From Planctomycetes bacterium UBA2386 (GTDB lineage Bacteria; Planctomycetota; UBA1135; UBA2386), in the NCBI GenBank assembly GCA_002343845.1, contig DDSQ01000025.1, forward strand, positions 196 to 11,643: a stretch of 11,448 bases of DNA, in the 5' to 3' direction. The notes under the pieces are model-generated. The model saw only the letters and a list, made by a program, of their open reading frames with translations, did no database searches and was not told the origin of the DNA. The position numbers and the translations under genes are program-made. Below, in pieces: positions 1 through 7,102 of the stretch; position 1 is the stretch's first letter, and each line of letters starts with the position of its first letter.

Positions 1-144
1 CAGCGTCGTCGTCTTGCCCGCGCCATTGCTGCCGAGGAAGCCGTAGATCTCGCCCGGCCGCACGGCGAGATCGAGGTCGCGCACGGCCCACTTGCCGGCG
101 AACTCGCGGCCGAGGCCGTGCGTCTCGATCGTGGGGGTGGTCAT
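1..144 (-). CDS. ABC transporter ATP-binding protein, N-terminal fragment
   Basis: The first 48 codons of an ATPase subunit whose remainder lies beyond the left edge. Reading from the ATG at 144 leftwards, the protein has an A-loop region (GREFAGKWAVRDLDLAV, residues 12-28), then VRPGEIYGFLG and a complete Walker A motif (GSNGAGKTTTL, residues 38-48) that binds ATP phosphates. The phrase 'GEIYGFLGSNGAGKTT' is typical of CcmA/DrrA-like or ABC-2 exporter ATPases, so the missing part should carry Q-loop, signature and Walker B motifs and a permease should follow. Its ATG overlaps the TGA of xthA (ATGA, 4 bp), so it is probably translated by coupling to xthA; no separate Shine-Dalgarno is visible. 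The substrate cannot be told. Confidence 0.93.
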   Translation of the reverse strand, partial: MTTPTIETHGLGREFAGKWAVRDLDLAVRPGEIYGFLGSNGAGKTTTL

Positions 145-920
145 GGCGCGTCGTCCGCGAACACTGCGGTGACCGGCGCATGGTCGCTCGGCGAAGGCTG
201 CCGGCGCACGTCCTTGTGCACGACGACATCCGTGCAGCGGGCCGCCGCCGCCGCGGTGCCGAGCACGTAGTCGATGCGCAGACCATCGTCGGCGAGGTGC
301 GCGCCGGCGCGGTAGTGCCACCAGGTGTGGATGCCGGCTTCCTGGTGGTGGAGGCGCAGGAGGTCCTGCAGGCCGAACGCGAGCACGCTGCGCATCGCCT
401 GCCGTTCGGGCGGCGAACACAGGATGCGCCCCTGCCACCACGCCGGGTCGTGCACGTCGCGGTCCTCGAGCGCGACGTTGAAGTCGCCGACGACCACGAG
501 CTTCTCGCCGGCGGCGAACGCGCGGTCGAGGAATGTGCGCAGGCGACGGAGCCAGTCGAGTTTGAACGAGTACTTGTCGGTGCCCACGTCCTGGCCGTTC
601 GGCACGTACAGGTTGAGCACGCGATAGCCGCCGACGCGCGCCGCGAGCACCCGGCGGTCGGCGTCGGCGGGATCGTCCGGCATGCCCTTCTGCACGTCGG
701 TGATCGCGCCGGCGGCGAGGATCGCGACGCCGTTGTAGCTCTTCTGGCCGAACGCCACGACGTCGTAGCCCTCGTCTTCGAGCGCCGCCCGCGGGAACAG
801 GTCGTCGGTGACCTTGGTCTCCTGCAGGCAGAGCACGTCGGGTCGTACCGTGCGCAGGAAGTCGAGCACGTGGGTCAGGCGCGCCCGCAGGCTGTTCACG
901 TTCCAGGTGGTGATCTTCAT
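141..920 (-). CDS. xthA: Exodeoxyribonuclease III (AP endonuclease family)
   Basis: A 259-residue enzyme of the endonuclease/exonuclease/phosphatase fold that cuts DNA 5' to abasic sites and degrades 3' ends during base-excision repair in the cytoplasm. The family's catalytic set is visible: N7 in MKITTWNVNS, the metal ligand E34 in CLQETK, Y105 in LNLYVPNG, D146 and N148 in VVVGDFNVA, D217 in RIDYVL, and the terminal SDH triad S245-D246-H247. Length matches the family (about 255-270). I chose the ATG at 920 because MKITTWNVNSLRARL is the usual N-terminus; a start at 941 would add seven residues (MRPRTRG) of no family likeness. No strong Shine-Dalgarno precedes it. The stop overlaps the start of the downstream ABC ATPase, so the two are probably co-transcribed although functionally unrelated. 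Confidence 0.96.
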   Translation of the reverse strand: MKITTWNVNSLRARLTHVLDFLRTVRPDVLCLQETKVTDDLFPRAALEDEGYDVVAFGQKSYNGVAILAAGAITDVQKGMPDDPADADRRVLAARVGGYRVLNLYVPNGQDVGTDKYSFKLDWLRRLRTFLDRAFAAGEKLVVVGDFNVALEDRDVHDPAWWQGRILCSPPERQAMRSVLAFGLQDLLRLHHQEAGIHTWWHYRAGAHLADDGLRIDYVLGTAAAAARCTDVVVHKDVRRQPSPSDHAPVTAVFADDAP

Positions 921-985
921 GCCGCGCGTTCGGGGCCGCATTCAAGCGGGGGCTGCCGCCGGCGGAAGCCGGCGCTGCCCGAATC

Positions 986-1004
986 GCGTGACGTGGGCGT
1001 GACG
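986..1004 (+). promoter_or_regulatory. Direct repeat GCGTGACG x2, 11-bp period
   Basis: Two identical 8-mers, GCGTGACG at 986-993 and 997-1004, start 11 bp apart, about one helical turn. They lie just upstream of the predicted -35 (1015) of the divergent ChaN-PDZ lipoprotein gene, at about -64 to -46 from its inferred start point. That is a usual place for an activator or response-regulator site. No regulator is identified, and an 8-bp repeat in GC-rich DNA can arise by chance. Confidence 0.25.
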
Positions 1005-1014
1005 CGCCGCCGGC

Positions 1015-1043
1015 TTGCCGACCCTGGCGGCGACCGTTCTGAT
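1015..1043 (+). promoter_or_regulatory. Predicted leaderless sigma70-type promoter of the ChaN-PDZ gene
   Basis: -35 TTGCCG (1015-1020), a 17-bp spacer, and -10 TCTGAT (1038-1043). Six bases separate the -10 from the ATG at 1050, so a start point 7 nt after the -10 would fall on the A of the start codon and give a leaderless mRNA. No Shine-Dalgarno lies before this ATG. The same geometry recurs at 10048-10083, which raises confidence in both. The -10 alone is a weak match (4 of 6 to TATAAT). Confidence 0.45.
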
Positions 1044-1049
1044 CCGTGG

Positions 1050-2300
1050 ATGCGCGCCACCAGTGTCCTGCTCCTGCTGTTCCTGCTCCCGGCCTGCGCC
1101 ACCACCGCCCGCATCGTCACGACGTCCACGGGCGCCGACACGTCGCTGGTGAACGTCGCGCGCGACCTCGCGGGTGCCGACGTCGTGGCGCTCGGCGAAC
1201 TGCATCGCACGCCCGCCGTCCATCGCACACACCACCGGCTGATCGCGGAACTGCACGAACGGCGCCCGGATCTCGTGATCGCGATGGAGATGTTCGAGCG
1301 CGACGTGCAGACGTTGCTGCTGCAGTACCTGACCGGGATGGTCGACGAGGCCACGTTCCGCGCCGGGTCGCGGCCATGGCCCGACTACGAGCGCGACTAC
1401 CGCCCGGTGATCGAGTTCGCGAAGGCGAACGGCCTCGTGGTGCTCGCCGCGAATGCACCCAAGCCCCTGGTCAGCAAGGTCGCCAAGGAAGGCCTCGCCG
1501 CGGTCGCGGGTGAGGCGAACATCGCGCGCACCTCGACGCCGCCCTCGGCGGCCGAACGCGCCGCGTTCGACGAGGCGATGAAGGGCCACCCTGGCGCCAG
1601 TGCCGAGACCATGGCGCGCATGCTCGAAGCGCAGAGCCTGCGTGACGACACGATGGCGGAGGCGATCACCGACCATCTCGCGGAGTGCGCGAAGTCGGGC
1701 AGCAAGCCGCTGGTCGTGCTGATCTGCGGCCGCCATCACAGCGACCACGGCCGTGGCGCGGTCGCACGCGTCCTGGCGCGCATGCCGGACCTCGACGTGC
1801 GGGTGCTGTCGGCGGAGACGATGGCGGACGTGCGGGCGCCGTTGCCTGCGGACAGCAAGGCGCTCGGCGCCTACGTGGTCGTGGCGCCGGAGATGCCGCG
1901 GTCGCAGGCGGCGGTGGGACCGATCCTCGCCAAGCCGGTGGCCGCTGGCGGCGCGACGAAGCCCAAGGAGGGCGCACCAGCGGCGTCCGTGGCGGCGCCG
2001 GCAACCGAAGCCGCGGCGGAAGACCTGCGGCCGGCGCTCGGGCTGATGCCCGACTATGCCGGCGAAGAAGGCGGGGTGAAGGTCGGCTCCGTTCGCGAAG
2101 GGGGTTCTGCCGAGAAGGCCGGCATCGAGGCCGGCGACGTGATCGTGATGCTCGCCGGCCAGACCGTCGCCGACGTCGAGGGCTACACCGAGATCCTCGA
2201 CGGCCTGACGATCGGCAAGACGGTCACGGTGCGCATCCGCCGCGACGGCGCCGAAGCGGACCTGCAGGTCGGCGTCGGCTCGCGGCCGGGCCGGCGCTGA
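1050..2300 (+). CDS. ChaN-family lipoprotein with C-terminal PDZ domain
   Basis: A 416-residue predicted lipoprotein. Residues 1-16 form a lipoprotein signal peptide (leucine-rich core, LPAC with lipidated Cys16). Residues about 30-285 match the ChaN/haem-binding uptake (Tiki-superfamily-like) fold: VVALGELHRTPAVH (47-58; the GE.H motif), AMEMFERD (78-85), AANAPKPL (133-140), QSLRDDTMAEAI (195-206) and GRHHSDHGRGAVARVL (227-242). An Ala/Pro-rich linker (about 290-325) leads to a PDZ domain at about 328-408 with the carboxylate loop region ALGLMP, the hallmark GSAEKAGIEAGDVIVMLAGQ (352-371), and ADVEGYTEIL. ChaN proteins bind haem or have been proposed to be metal-dependent hydrolases; PDZ domains bind peptide C-termini, so the protein could couple the ChaN activity to an envelope partner. 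The start at ATG 1050 is fixed by the signal peptide; the frame is open far upstream only because of GC bias. Its end lies 16 bp from the convergent gene's stop. Confidence 0.9.
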   Translation: MRATSVLLLLFLLPACATTARIVTTSTGADTSLVNVARDLAGADVVALGELHRTPAVHRTHHRLIAELHERRPDLVIAMEMFERDVQTLLLQYLTGMVDEATFRAGSRPWPDYERDYRPVIEFAKANGLVVLAANAPKPLVSKVAKEGLAAVAGEANIARTSTPPSAAERAAFDEAMKGHPGASAETMARMLEAQSLRDDTMAEAITDHLAECAKSGSKPLVVLICGRHHSDHGRGAVARVLARMPDLDVRVLSAETMADVRAPLPADSKALGAYVVVAPEMPRSQAAVGPILAKPVAAGGATKPKEGAPAASVAAPATEAAAEDLRPALGLMPDYAGEEGGVKVGSVREGGSAEKAGIEAGDVIVMLAGQTVADVEGYTEILDGLTIGKTVTVRIRRDGAEADLQVGVGSRPGRR

Positions 2301-2316
2301 TCGGCAGCAGGCGTCG

Positions 2317-3051
2317 CTACGGCGCGGTCGATGGCGAACGAGGCCGTCGCTTGCTGCGCGCGGCCAGCCACAGCGCGAGCGCTTCGAACCTCGCCGCCCA
2401 GAACGCGCGGCGCTGTGCTACGTCGTCGCGCGACGCGAGCCTGGTGTGCTGCAGGCTCGCGACCGAACGGCCGCGCTCCTTCGCTGCGAGCTGCACGTCG
2501 ACGTGCGTGCCGTCGGCCTCGGTCCACCGCGCGACCTTCGGCGTCGCCTTGCGCGGCGTGACCTTCGTCTCGCCGAACCAGTGCCGCAGCGCCGCCGGTG
2601 CGAACGCGCGCCGCAGCGCTGCCAGCGGCACCGCGAACGTGCGCGTCTTGCTCACCGCGAAGCCCTTCGCCGTCTGGTGGAGCTCGCGCCGGCCGCGGAT
2701 GCGTTCGTAGCCGACGGCGACGGACTGCGACCACCAGCCGCCGATGCCGAACGTCGTGTGCACGAGTTTGGCGAGCGCCGTGTGGTCGAGCAGCGGGGCA
2801 CCCGCGGCGTCGAGCGCTTCGACCCACTGCGCCCACGTGCGGCCGGTCTTCGCGGCGACGGCTTCGTCGCGCATGCCGGCCCGCTTCGCGAAGTCGGGCG
2901 GCGAAACCGCCGTTGGCGGGCGGGTCGGGTGCGGCGTTCCGGTCTCGCGGCGGTCCGCGCGCAGCAACTGCATGCGGGCGGTGGTGTAGGACTCGCCGGT
3001 CTTCGCCATGCGAGCGCGCACGAGGCGCTTCCAATCCTTGTTCTTCGGCAT
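2317..3051 (-). CDS. DUF4287-like / SRPBCC (AHSA1-like) domain protein
   Basis: A 244-residue cytoplasmic protein of unknown function with three parts. Residues 3-30 form a basic motif (KDWKRLVRARMAKTGESYT, 5-23) that I associate with small uncharacterised bacterial proteins. Residues about 60-128 resemble DUF4287 (VAAKTGRTWAQWVEALDAAG, then ALAKLVHTTFGIGGWWSQSV and YERIRG). Residues about 130-232 look like an SRPBCC/START-type ligand-binding fold related to Aha1-like proteins (GFAVSKTRTFAVPLAALRRAF, 130-150; RHWFG; WTEADGTHVDVQLAAKERG; then a long C-terminal helix, FWAARFEALALWLA). The ATG at 3051 is chosen because it has a Shine-Dalgarno (GAGGA on the minus strand at 3059-3063, 7-nt spacer). 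The longer in-frame ORF up to 3255 reads through intergenic sequence. The tail is Arg/Pro-rich. Ligand and pathway are not deducible. Confidence 0.82.
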   Translation of the reverse strand: MPKNKDWKRLVRARMAKTGESYTTARMQLLRADRRETGTPHPTRPPTAVSPPDFAKRAGMRDEAVAAKTGRTWAQWVEALDAAGAPLLDHTALAKLVHTTFGIGGWWSQSVAVGYERIRGRRELHQTAKGFAVSKTRTFAVPLAALRRAFAPAALRHWFGETKVTPRKATPKVARWTEADGTHVDVQLAAKERGRSVASLQHTRLASRDDVAQRRAFWAARFEALALWLAARSKRRPRSPSTAP

Positions 3052-3112
3052 CGTTCGGTCCTCGGTTTCTGCCGCAGCGGAGGCCTCCTGGCAGCCCGCC
3101 GTGCAGCGGAAC

Positions 3113-3120
3113 GGAGGTGA
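3113..3120 (+). promoter_or_regulatory. Perfect Shine-Dalgarno GGAGGTGA
   Basis: GGAGGTGA, an extended complement of the 16S rRNA 3' end, followed by GTCG and an ATG at 3125. It is the strongest ribosome binding site in the window and stands before no recognised gene. It is the main reason for considering the 65-codon leader ORF that runs into the leucine dehydrogenase gene. Confidence 0.5.
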
Positions 3121-3124
3121 GTCG

Positions 3125-3318
3125 ATGCCGATCCGGAGGTGTGCCCTCCTTGGCCTCGCATGGGTCCGCGCCAGGAGCGGACCTCTGAGGTTGGGCGTGG
3201 ATCGTTCGCCGAGGGGAACGCTAGCCATCGGCAGCCCGTCCGCCAAGCCCGGCATGGCGCGCGGCCGACCCTTCGCTATCGTGTTCGCCCCTCAGTCGCG
3301 CCAACCCCCCGCGGACCC

Positions 3319-3322
<4 letters not shown>
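3125..3322 (+). CDS. Possible 65-residue leader ORF coupled to leucine dehydrogenase
   Basis: An ORF from ATG 3125 to TGA 3320-3322 (65 codons plus stop) preceded by the perfect Shine-Dalgarno at 3113-3120. Its stop overlaps the GTG start of the dehydrogenase (GTGA), the usual arrangement for translational coupling, and the dehydrogenase lacks a Shine-Dalgarno. The peptide (MPIRRCALLGLAWVRARSGP...) is basic, has no domain I recognise and is rich in Arg, Pro and Gly. Against it: codon choice is weaker than in neighbouring genes (CTA, CTT, AGG, GGA and CGA occur; 13 of 65 third positions are A/T), and two hairpins at 3135-3149 and 3163-3183 lie inside it. It could be a regulatory leader ORF or chance. 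Confidence 0.35.
3163..3183 (+). promoter_or_regulatory. Hairpin in the leader of leucine dehydrogenase
   Basis: A perfect 7-bp stem, GGTCCGC (3163-3169) with GCGGACC (3177-3183), and a 7-nt loop GCCAGGA. A smaller 5-bp hairpin (GGAGG 3135-3139 with CCTCC 3145-3149) lies just upstream. The first arm of that one is a second SD-like sequence, which the pairing would mask. Together they could form a structured 5' leader if transcription starts upstream of 3113. No T-tract follows and I recognise no riboswitch class, so function is uncertain. Confidence 0.25.
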
Positions 3323-4417
<1,095 letters not shown>

Positions 4418-4431
<14 letters not shown>

Positions 4432-4447
4432 GGCTGATCGCCGCCGC
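4418..4447. terminator. GC-rich hairpin between convergent genes
   Basis: A perfect 9-bp stem, GCGGCGGCG (4418-4426) with CGCCGCCGC (4439-4447), and a 12-nt loop. It spans the dehydrogenase stop codon and the 37-bp gap before the stop of the convergent Arg-rich protein gene. A symmetrical hairpin here could end transcription from both sides, but there is no T-tract, so it would not be a classical intrinsic terminator. Confidence 0.3.
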
Positions 4448-4468
4448 GCGTGTCGCGGCCAAGGCGAC

Positions 4469-4939
4469 TCAGACTTCGTTGCGGTCGCGCCGCGGGCGCG
4501 GCGGCGCCCGGCGGCCACCACGCTCGGTCTGCGGGCCGCGTTCGATCCGCTCGCCGCGTTGACGCGGTCCGGCCTCGGCCCGCAGGTGCTCGCGGATGCG
4601 TTCGAGCAGCTGCGGGGGCAGGTGCGGGCGATGGCGCGGGCCTTCGCCGCGCAGGCCGTGTCGCCGTTCGCCGCGCGACCCCTGGCCGCGACCTTCCGGT
4701 CGGCCGGGGCGGCGCTCCGATTCGCGCAGGCGCTCGCGCATCTCGCCGCGGCGTTCCTGCATGCGTTCGCGCAGCTCTTCGAGGCGCTCGCGCAGGCGCG
4801 GCATGCGTTCCGCGGCTTCGCGCAGGCGTTCGCGCATTTCGGCGCGCGGCGGACCTTCGCGGTGCGTCGGGCGCTCCTGGGCGCACACGGCGGTCGGGAT
4901 CGAGACGAACAGGGTGAGCATCAACAGCAGTCGCTTCAT
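4469..4939 (-). CDS. Exported Arg/Glu-rich coiled-coil protein of unknown function
   Basis: A 156-residue protein I cannot assign to a family. Residues 1-20 are a clear Sec signal peptide (MKRLLLMLTLFVSIPTAVCA, predicted cleavage before Gln21). The mature 136 residues contain about 41 Arg and 25 Glu. Residues 33-76 form a charged helix with repeated MRERLRE units (PRAEMRERLREAAERM, then RLRERLEELRERM, then RGEMRERLRE) that should form a long single helix or coiled coil. A Gly/Arg/Pro-rich linker (77-107) follows, then a short helix QLLERIREHLRAEAG (110-124) and a basic tail. The pattern recalls periplasmic helical chaperone-like or nucleic-acid/polyanion-binding proteins, but that is only an analogy. 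The start at 4939 has a consensus Shine-Dalgarno (AGGAGG on the minus strand at 4948-4953, 8-nt spacer). It lies 115 bp downstream of the glycosyltransferase, so it could share that transcript or have its own promoter. Confidence 0.8.
   Translation of the reverse strand: MKRLLLMLTLFVSIPTAVCAQERPTHREGPPRAEMRERLREAAERMPRLRERLEELRERMQERRGEMRERLRESERRPGRPEGRGQGSRGERRHGLRGEGPRHRPHLPPQLLERIREHLRAEAGPRQRGERIERGPQTERGGRRAPPRPRRDRNEV
4721..4841. repeat. 25-bp imperfect direct repeat inside the Arg-rich protein gene
   Basis: Copies at 4721-4745 and 4817-4841 (TTCGCGCAGGCG, then C or T, then TCGCGCAT...) are identical at 23 of 25 positions. They are offset by 96 bp, exactly 32 codons, so the duplication keeps the frame. 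They encode the two MRERLRE helical units. This looks like internal duplication of a coding module rather than a mobile or regulatory repeat. Confidence 0.6.
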
Positions 4940-5054
4940 GGCAATGGCCTCCTGGCTTGCGAAGGTCATGGGCAACGGGCCGTGACGGCGCCTTCCCACA
5001 GACGCCGGCGCGGCACGGTGTCCCATTGGTGCAGCGGGCGCGGCGCGGCCGTTG

Positions 5055-6191
5055 TCAGCGGGCCTTCGCGGCGTCGCGGTAGGCGGCGAGAACGCCCTCG
5101 GCGGTGCGCGTCCAGGTGAACGTGCGCGCCCGCGCCACGGCCGCCCCGCGTTGCTCCGGCCATGCCGGCAGCCAGGTCTCGATCGCCGCGACGATCGCGG
5201 TCGCGATCGCATCCGCGTGGTTGGGGTCGAAGTAGCGCGCGTGCTCCCCGCCGGCTTCGGGCATCGCCGAGGTGTTGCTCGTGACCACCGGCGTGCCGAG
5301 TGCGAGCGACTCGCAGACCGGGATGCCCCAGCCTTCGATCAGGCTCGGATACACCGACAACGACGCGCCCGCGTAGACCGCGATCAGGTCCGCCTGGCTG
5401 AGGTACGGCAGGAAGCGCACGTGCTCGAGGGCGCCGGCCGCGGCGGCGCGTTCGCGGAAACGATCGACGGACTTGCCGAGGCCGGACACCAGCAGCAGGT
5501 GCGGCCAGTCGGGGCGCTGTCGGCGAAGCAGCCCCCACGCCTCGAGCAGCCGGCCGGTGTTCTTGCGTTCGAGCGCCGCACCCGGCGAGAACACGTACGG
5601 CCGGCCATCGGCGAAGCGCGCGCGGGCCGCTTCGCCAGCACCGGGAGGCGCGCCGGCGAGCACGTCGGGATGCAGGCCGTTGAGGCTGAGGCGCACCTTC
5701 GCCGGATCGGCGCCGAAGCGTTCGAGGATGTCGCGCCGGCTCCACTCGCTGACGGTCAGGATGATCGTGGCATCACGCACGACGCGCGGCGTGACCGCGC
5801 GCGCGTAGCGCACGAACGGATCGGCGACGTCGTCGGGCCACCAGGTGACGATCACGTCGTGCAGCGACACGACCATCGGCGGGCTGCGCCACAGCGGCCA
5901 GCGCGGCGGCAGGGTGTTGTAGGTGCCGTGGTAGACGTCGAGCCGATCGCGCCGCATGCGCCAGGGCATCTGCAGCCGTTCCCAGAGATGCAGTCGACCG
6001 CCCGGAATGTCGGTGTGCACCGCGCGGGCGTTCGCGGGCGGCGTGAAGCCGGTCGCCGCCAGCTGGTGGTAGAGGAGGAACTCGTCGTCCGGGGCGAGCG
6101 CCGCGAACTCGCGCATCAGGTGCCGCACGTAGAGCCCGATGCCGCGCGGTTCCGGCCGGAACGCCTCGCGCGCGTCGACGCCGATGCGCAT
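5055..6191 (-). CDS. Glycosyltransferase family 1/4-like (GT-B fold)
   Basis: A 378-residue retaining GT-B glycosyltransferase, cytoplasmic or membrane-associated, likely transferring a sugar (mannose-like in the closest family) from a nucleotide donor during polysaccharide, O-antigen or glycolipid assembly. The N-terminal acceptor domain has MRIGVDAREAFRPEPRGIGLYVRHL (1-25; the glycine-rich acceptor loop), VYHGTYNTLP (86-95), MVVSLHDVI (106-114) and TVSEWSRRDILERFG (146-160). The donor domain has YVFSPGAALERKNTGRLLEAW (199-219) and YPSLIEGWGIPVCESLALGT (281-300) with the EX7E pair Glu286/Glu294, then PVVTSNTSAMPE and a final helix. The ATG at 6191 fits family N-termini and lies 8 bp after the aminopeptidase stop, with GGAG at 6203-6206 (11-nt spacer). 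A GTG at 6203, overlapping that stop, is an alternative. No other polysaccharide gene is nearby, so the product is unknown. Confidence 0.92.
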   Translation of the reverse strand: MRIGVDAREAFRPEPRGIGLYVRHLMREFAALAPDDEFLLYHQLAATGFTPPANARAVHTDIPGGRLHLWERLQMPWRMRRDRLDVYHGTYNTLPPRWPLWRSPPMVVSLHDVIVTWWPDDVADPFVRYARAVTPRVVRDATIILTVSEWSRRDILERFGADPAKVRLSLNGLHPDVLAGAPPGAGEAARARFADGRPYVFSPGAALERKNTGRLLEAWGLLRRQRPDWPHLLLVSGLGKSVDRFRERAAAAGALEHVRFLPYLSQADLIAVYAGASLSVYPSLIEGWGIPVCESLALGTPVVTSNTSAMPEAGGEHARYFDPNHADAIATAIVAAIETWLPAWPEQRGAAVARARTFTWTRTAEGVLAAYRDAAKAR

Positions 6192-6199
6192 CGCCGCCG

Positions 6200-7102
6200 T
6201 CACTCCGGGGGCCGGGTCATCACCTCGGCGCCGGACTCGCTGATGAAGATCGTGTGCTCGAACTGCGCGATGCGCACGCCGGGCCGTTCGCACAGCGGCG
6301 GGTACTCGTCGACCAGGTCCTTCTTGCGCAGCGCCTTCAACGCGTCGTTGCCCGCGGCGAGCGAGCCCAGCCACCGTTCGAGGTCGCGGCGAGCGAACGG
6401 CAGCCCGTCGCTCTGCGCGATCGCGCGTTCGATCGCCGCCGGCACGTTGTCCTTCGGTCGCAGATCGCGCTTCAGCATGAACACCTCGGCCGCGCCGTCG
6501 ATGTCGATCATGCCCTTGCCGTCGCTCGCGAACGGTTCGCAGGCGATCGTCATGTTCGGGCGCAGCTTCGCCGCCTTGGCGTCGGCGTAGTTCGGCACCG
6601 ATGGCGCGCAGTGGATCGTGTAGCGCGCGACGCCGTGGCCGCAGAGATTGCGCACCGGCTTGAAGCCGAGCCCTTCGATCGTGGTCTCGACCTGGCGCCC
6701 GACCTCGGTGAGCGACACGCCCGGCCCCATCACCGCGATCGCGTTCTCGAGCGCCATCTTGCTGGCAGCGCATAGCAACGAACCTTCGCCGTCGCGCAGG
6801 TCGACCGTGGTCGCGTTGTCGGTCACGTAACCGTCGACGTGCGTGCCGCAGTCGAGCTTGACGATGTCGCCGGGCTGGATCGTCGTCGGATCGCCCGGCG
6901 GCGAGCAGTAGTGCGCGGCGATGTGGTTGCGCGAGATCTGCGCGGGGAACGCCGGCGCGCCGCCGAGTTCGCGGATCTTCGCTTCGACCGCGCGCTGGAT
7001 GTCCTCGATGCGCGCGCCGGGCACGATCATCGCGCGGCCGTGCGCGAGCGCTCGCGCCGAGATGCGGCCCGATTGCCGCAGCTTGTCGAGTTCGAGCCTC
7101 AC
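6200..7102 (-). CDS. map: Methionine aminopeptidase, type II (archaeal/eukaryotic class)
   Basis: A 300-residue dinuclear metallopeptidase of the pita-bread fold that removes the initiator methionine from new proteins. All expected residues are seen: His64 (AAHYCS), metal ligands Asp84 and Asp95 ([18 protein letters not shown], 82-99), His156 ([11 protein letters not shown]), His164, Glu189 ([10 protein letters not shown]) and Glu282 ([10 protein letters not shown]). From memory these line up closely in order and spacing with Pyrococcus MetAP-II (Asp82, Asp93, His153, Glu187, Glu280). Between Glu189 and Glu282 is the roughly 60-residue helical insertion (about 208-270) that defines type II; bacterial type I enzymes lack it and are about 250-265 long. 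No N-terminal extension is present, so it is the archaeal short form. The start is GTG 7102, overlapping the kbl stop (GTGA) with no Shine-Dalgarno, which implies translational coupling to kbl. No upstream ATG fits. Confidence 0.93.
   Translation of the reverse strand: MRLELDKLRQSGRISARALAHGRAMIVPGARIEDIQRAVEAKIRELGGAPAFPAQISRNHIAAHYCSPPGDPTTIQPGDIVKLDCGTHVDGYVTDNATTVDLRDGEGSLLCAASKMALENAIAVMGPGVSLTEVGRQVETTIEGLGFKPVRNLCGHGVARYTIHCAPSVPNYADAKAAKLRPNMTIACEPFASDGKGMIDIDGAAEVFMLKRDLRPKDNVPAAIERAIAQSDGLPFARRDLERWLGSLAAGNDALKALRKKDLVDEYPPLCERPGVRIAQFEHTIFISESGAEVMTRPPE

Noticed and set aside
180..1049. Upstream extension of the ChaN-PDZ reading frame (290 more residues)
   Set aside because: It is antisense to xthA, which has a full set of catalytic motifs. 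A lipoprotein signal peptide begins at 1050, and stop-poor GC-rich DNA explains the open frame.
3113..3190. Known riboswitch in the leucine dehydrogenase leader
   Set aside because: Two hairpins are present, but no core of any riboswitch class I know could be matched.
3139..3318. ATG start for leucine dehydrogenase, adding 60 residues
   Set aside because: The added sequence has no family likeness and homology begins at the GTG at 3319.
4600..4860. Possible DNA repeat array or CRISPR-like structure from repeated GCGCAGGCG/CGCGCAT words
   Set aside because: The words follow codon periodicity and encode repeated MRERLRE units of the Arg-rich protein; there are no regular spacers.
5052..6590. 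512-residue plus-strand ORF
   Set aside because: Antisense to the glycosyltransferase and aminopeptidase, both with clear motifs; composition is that of a shadow frame.
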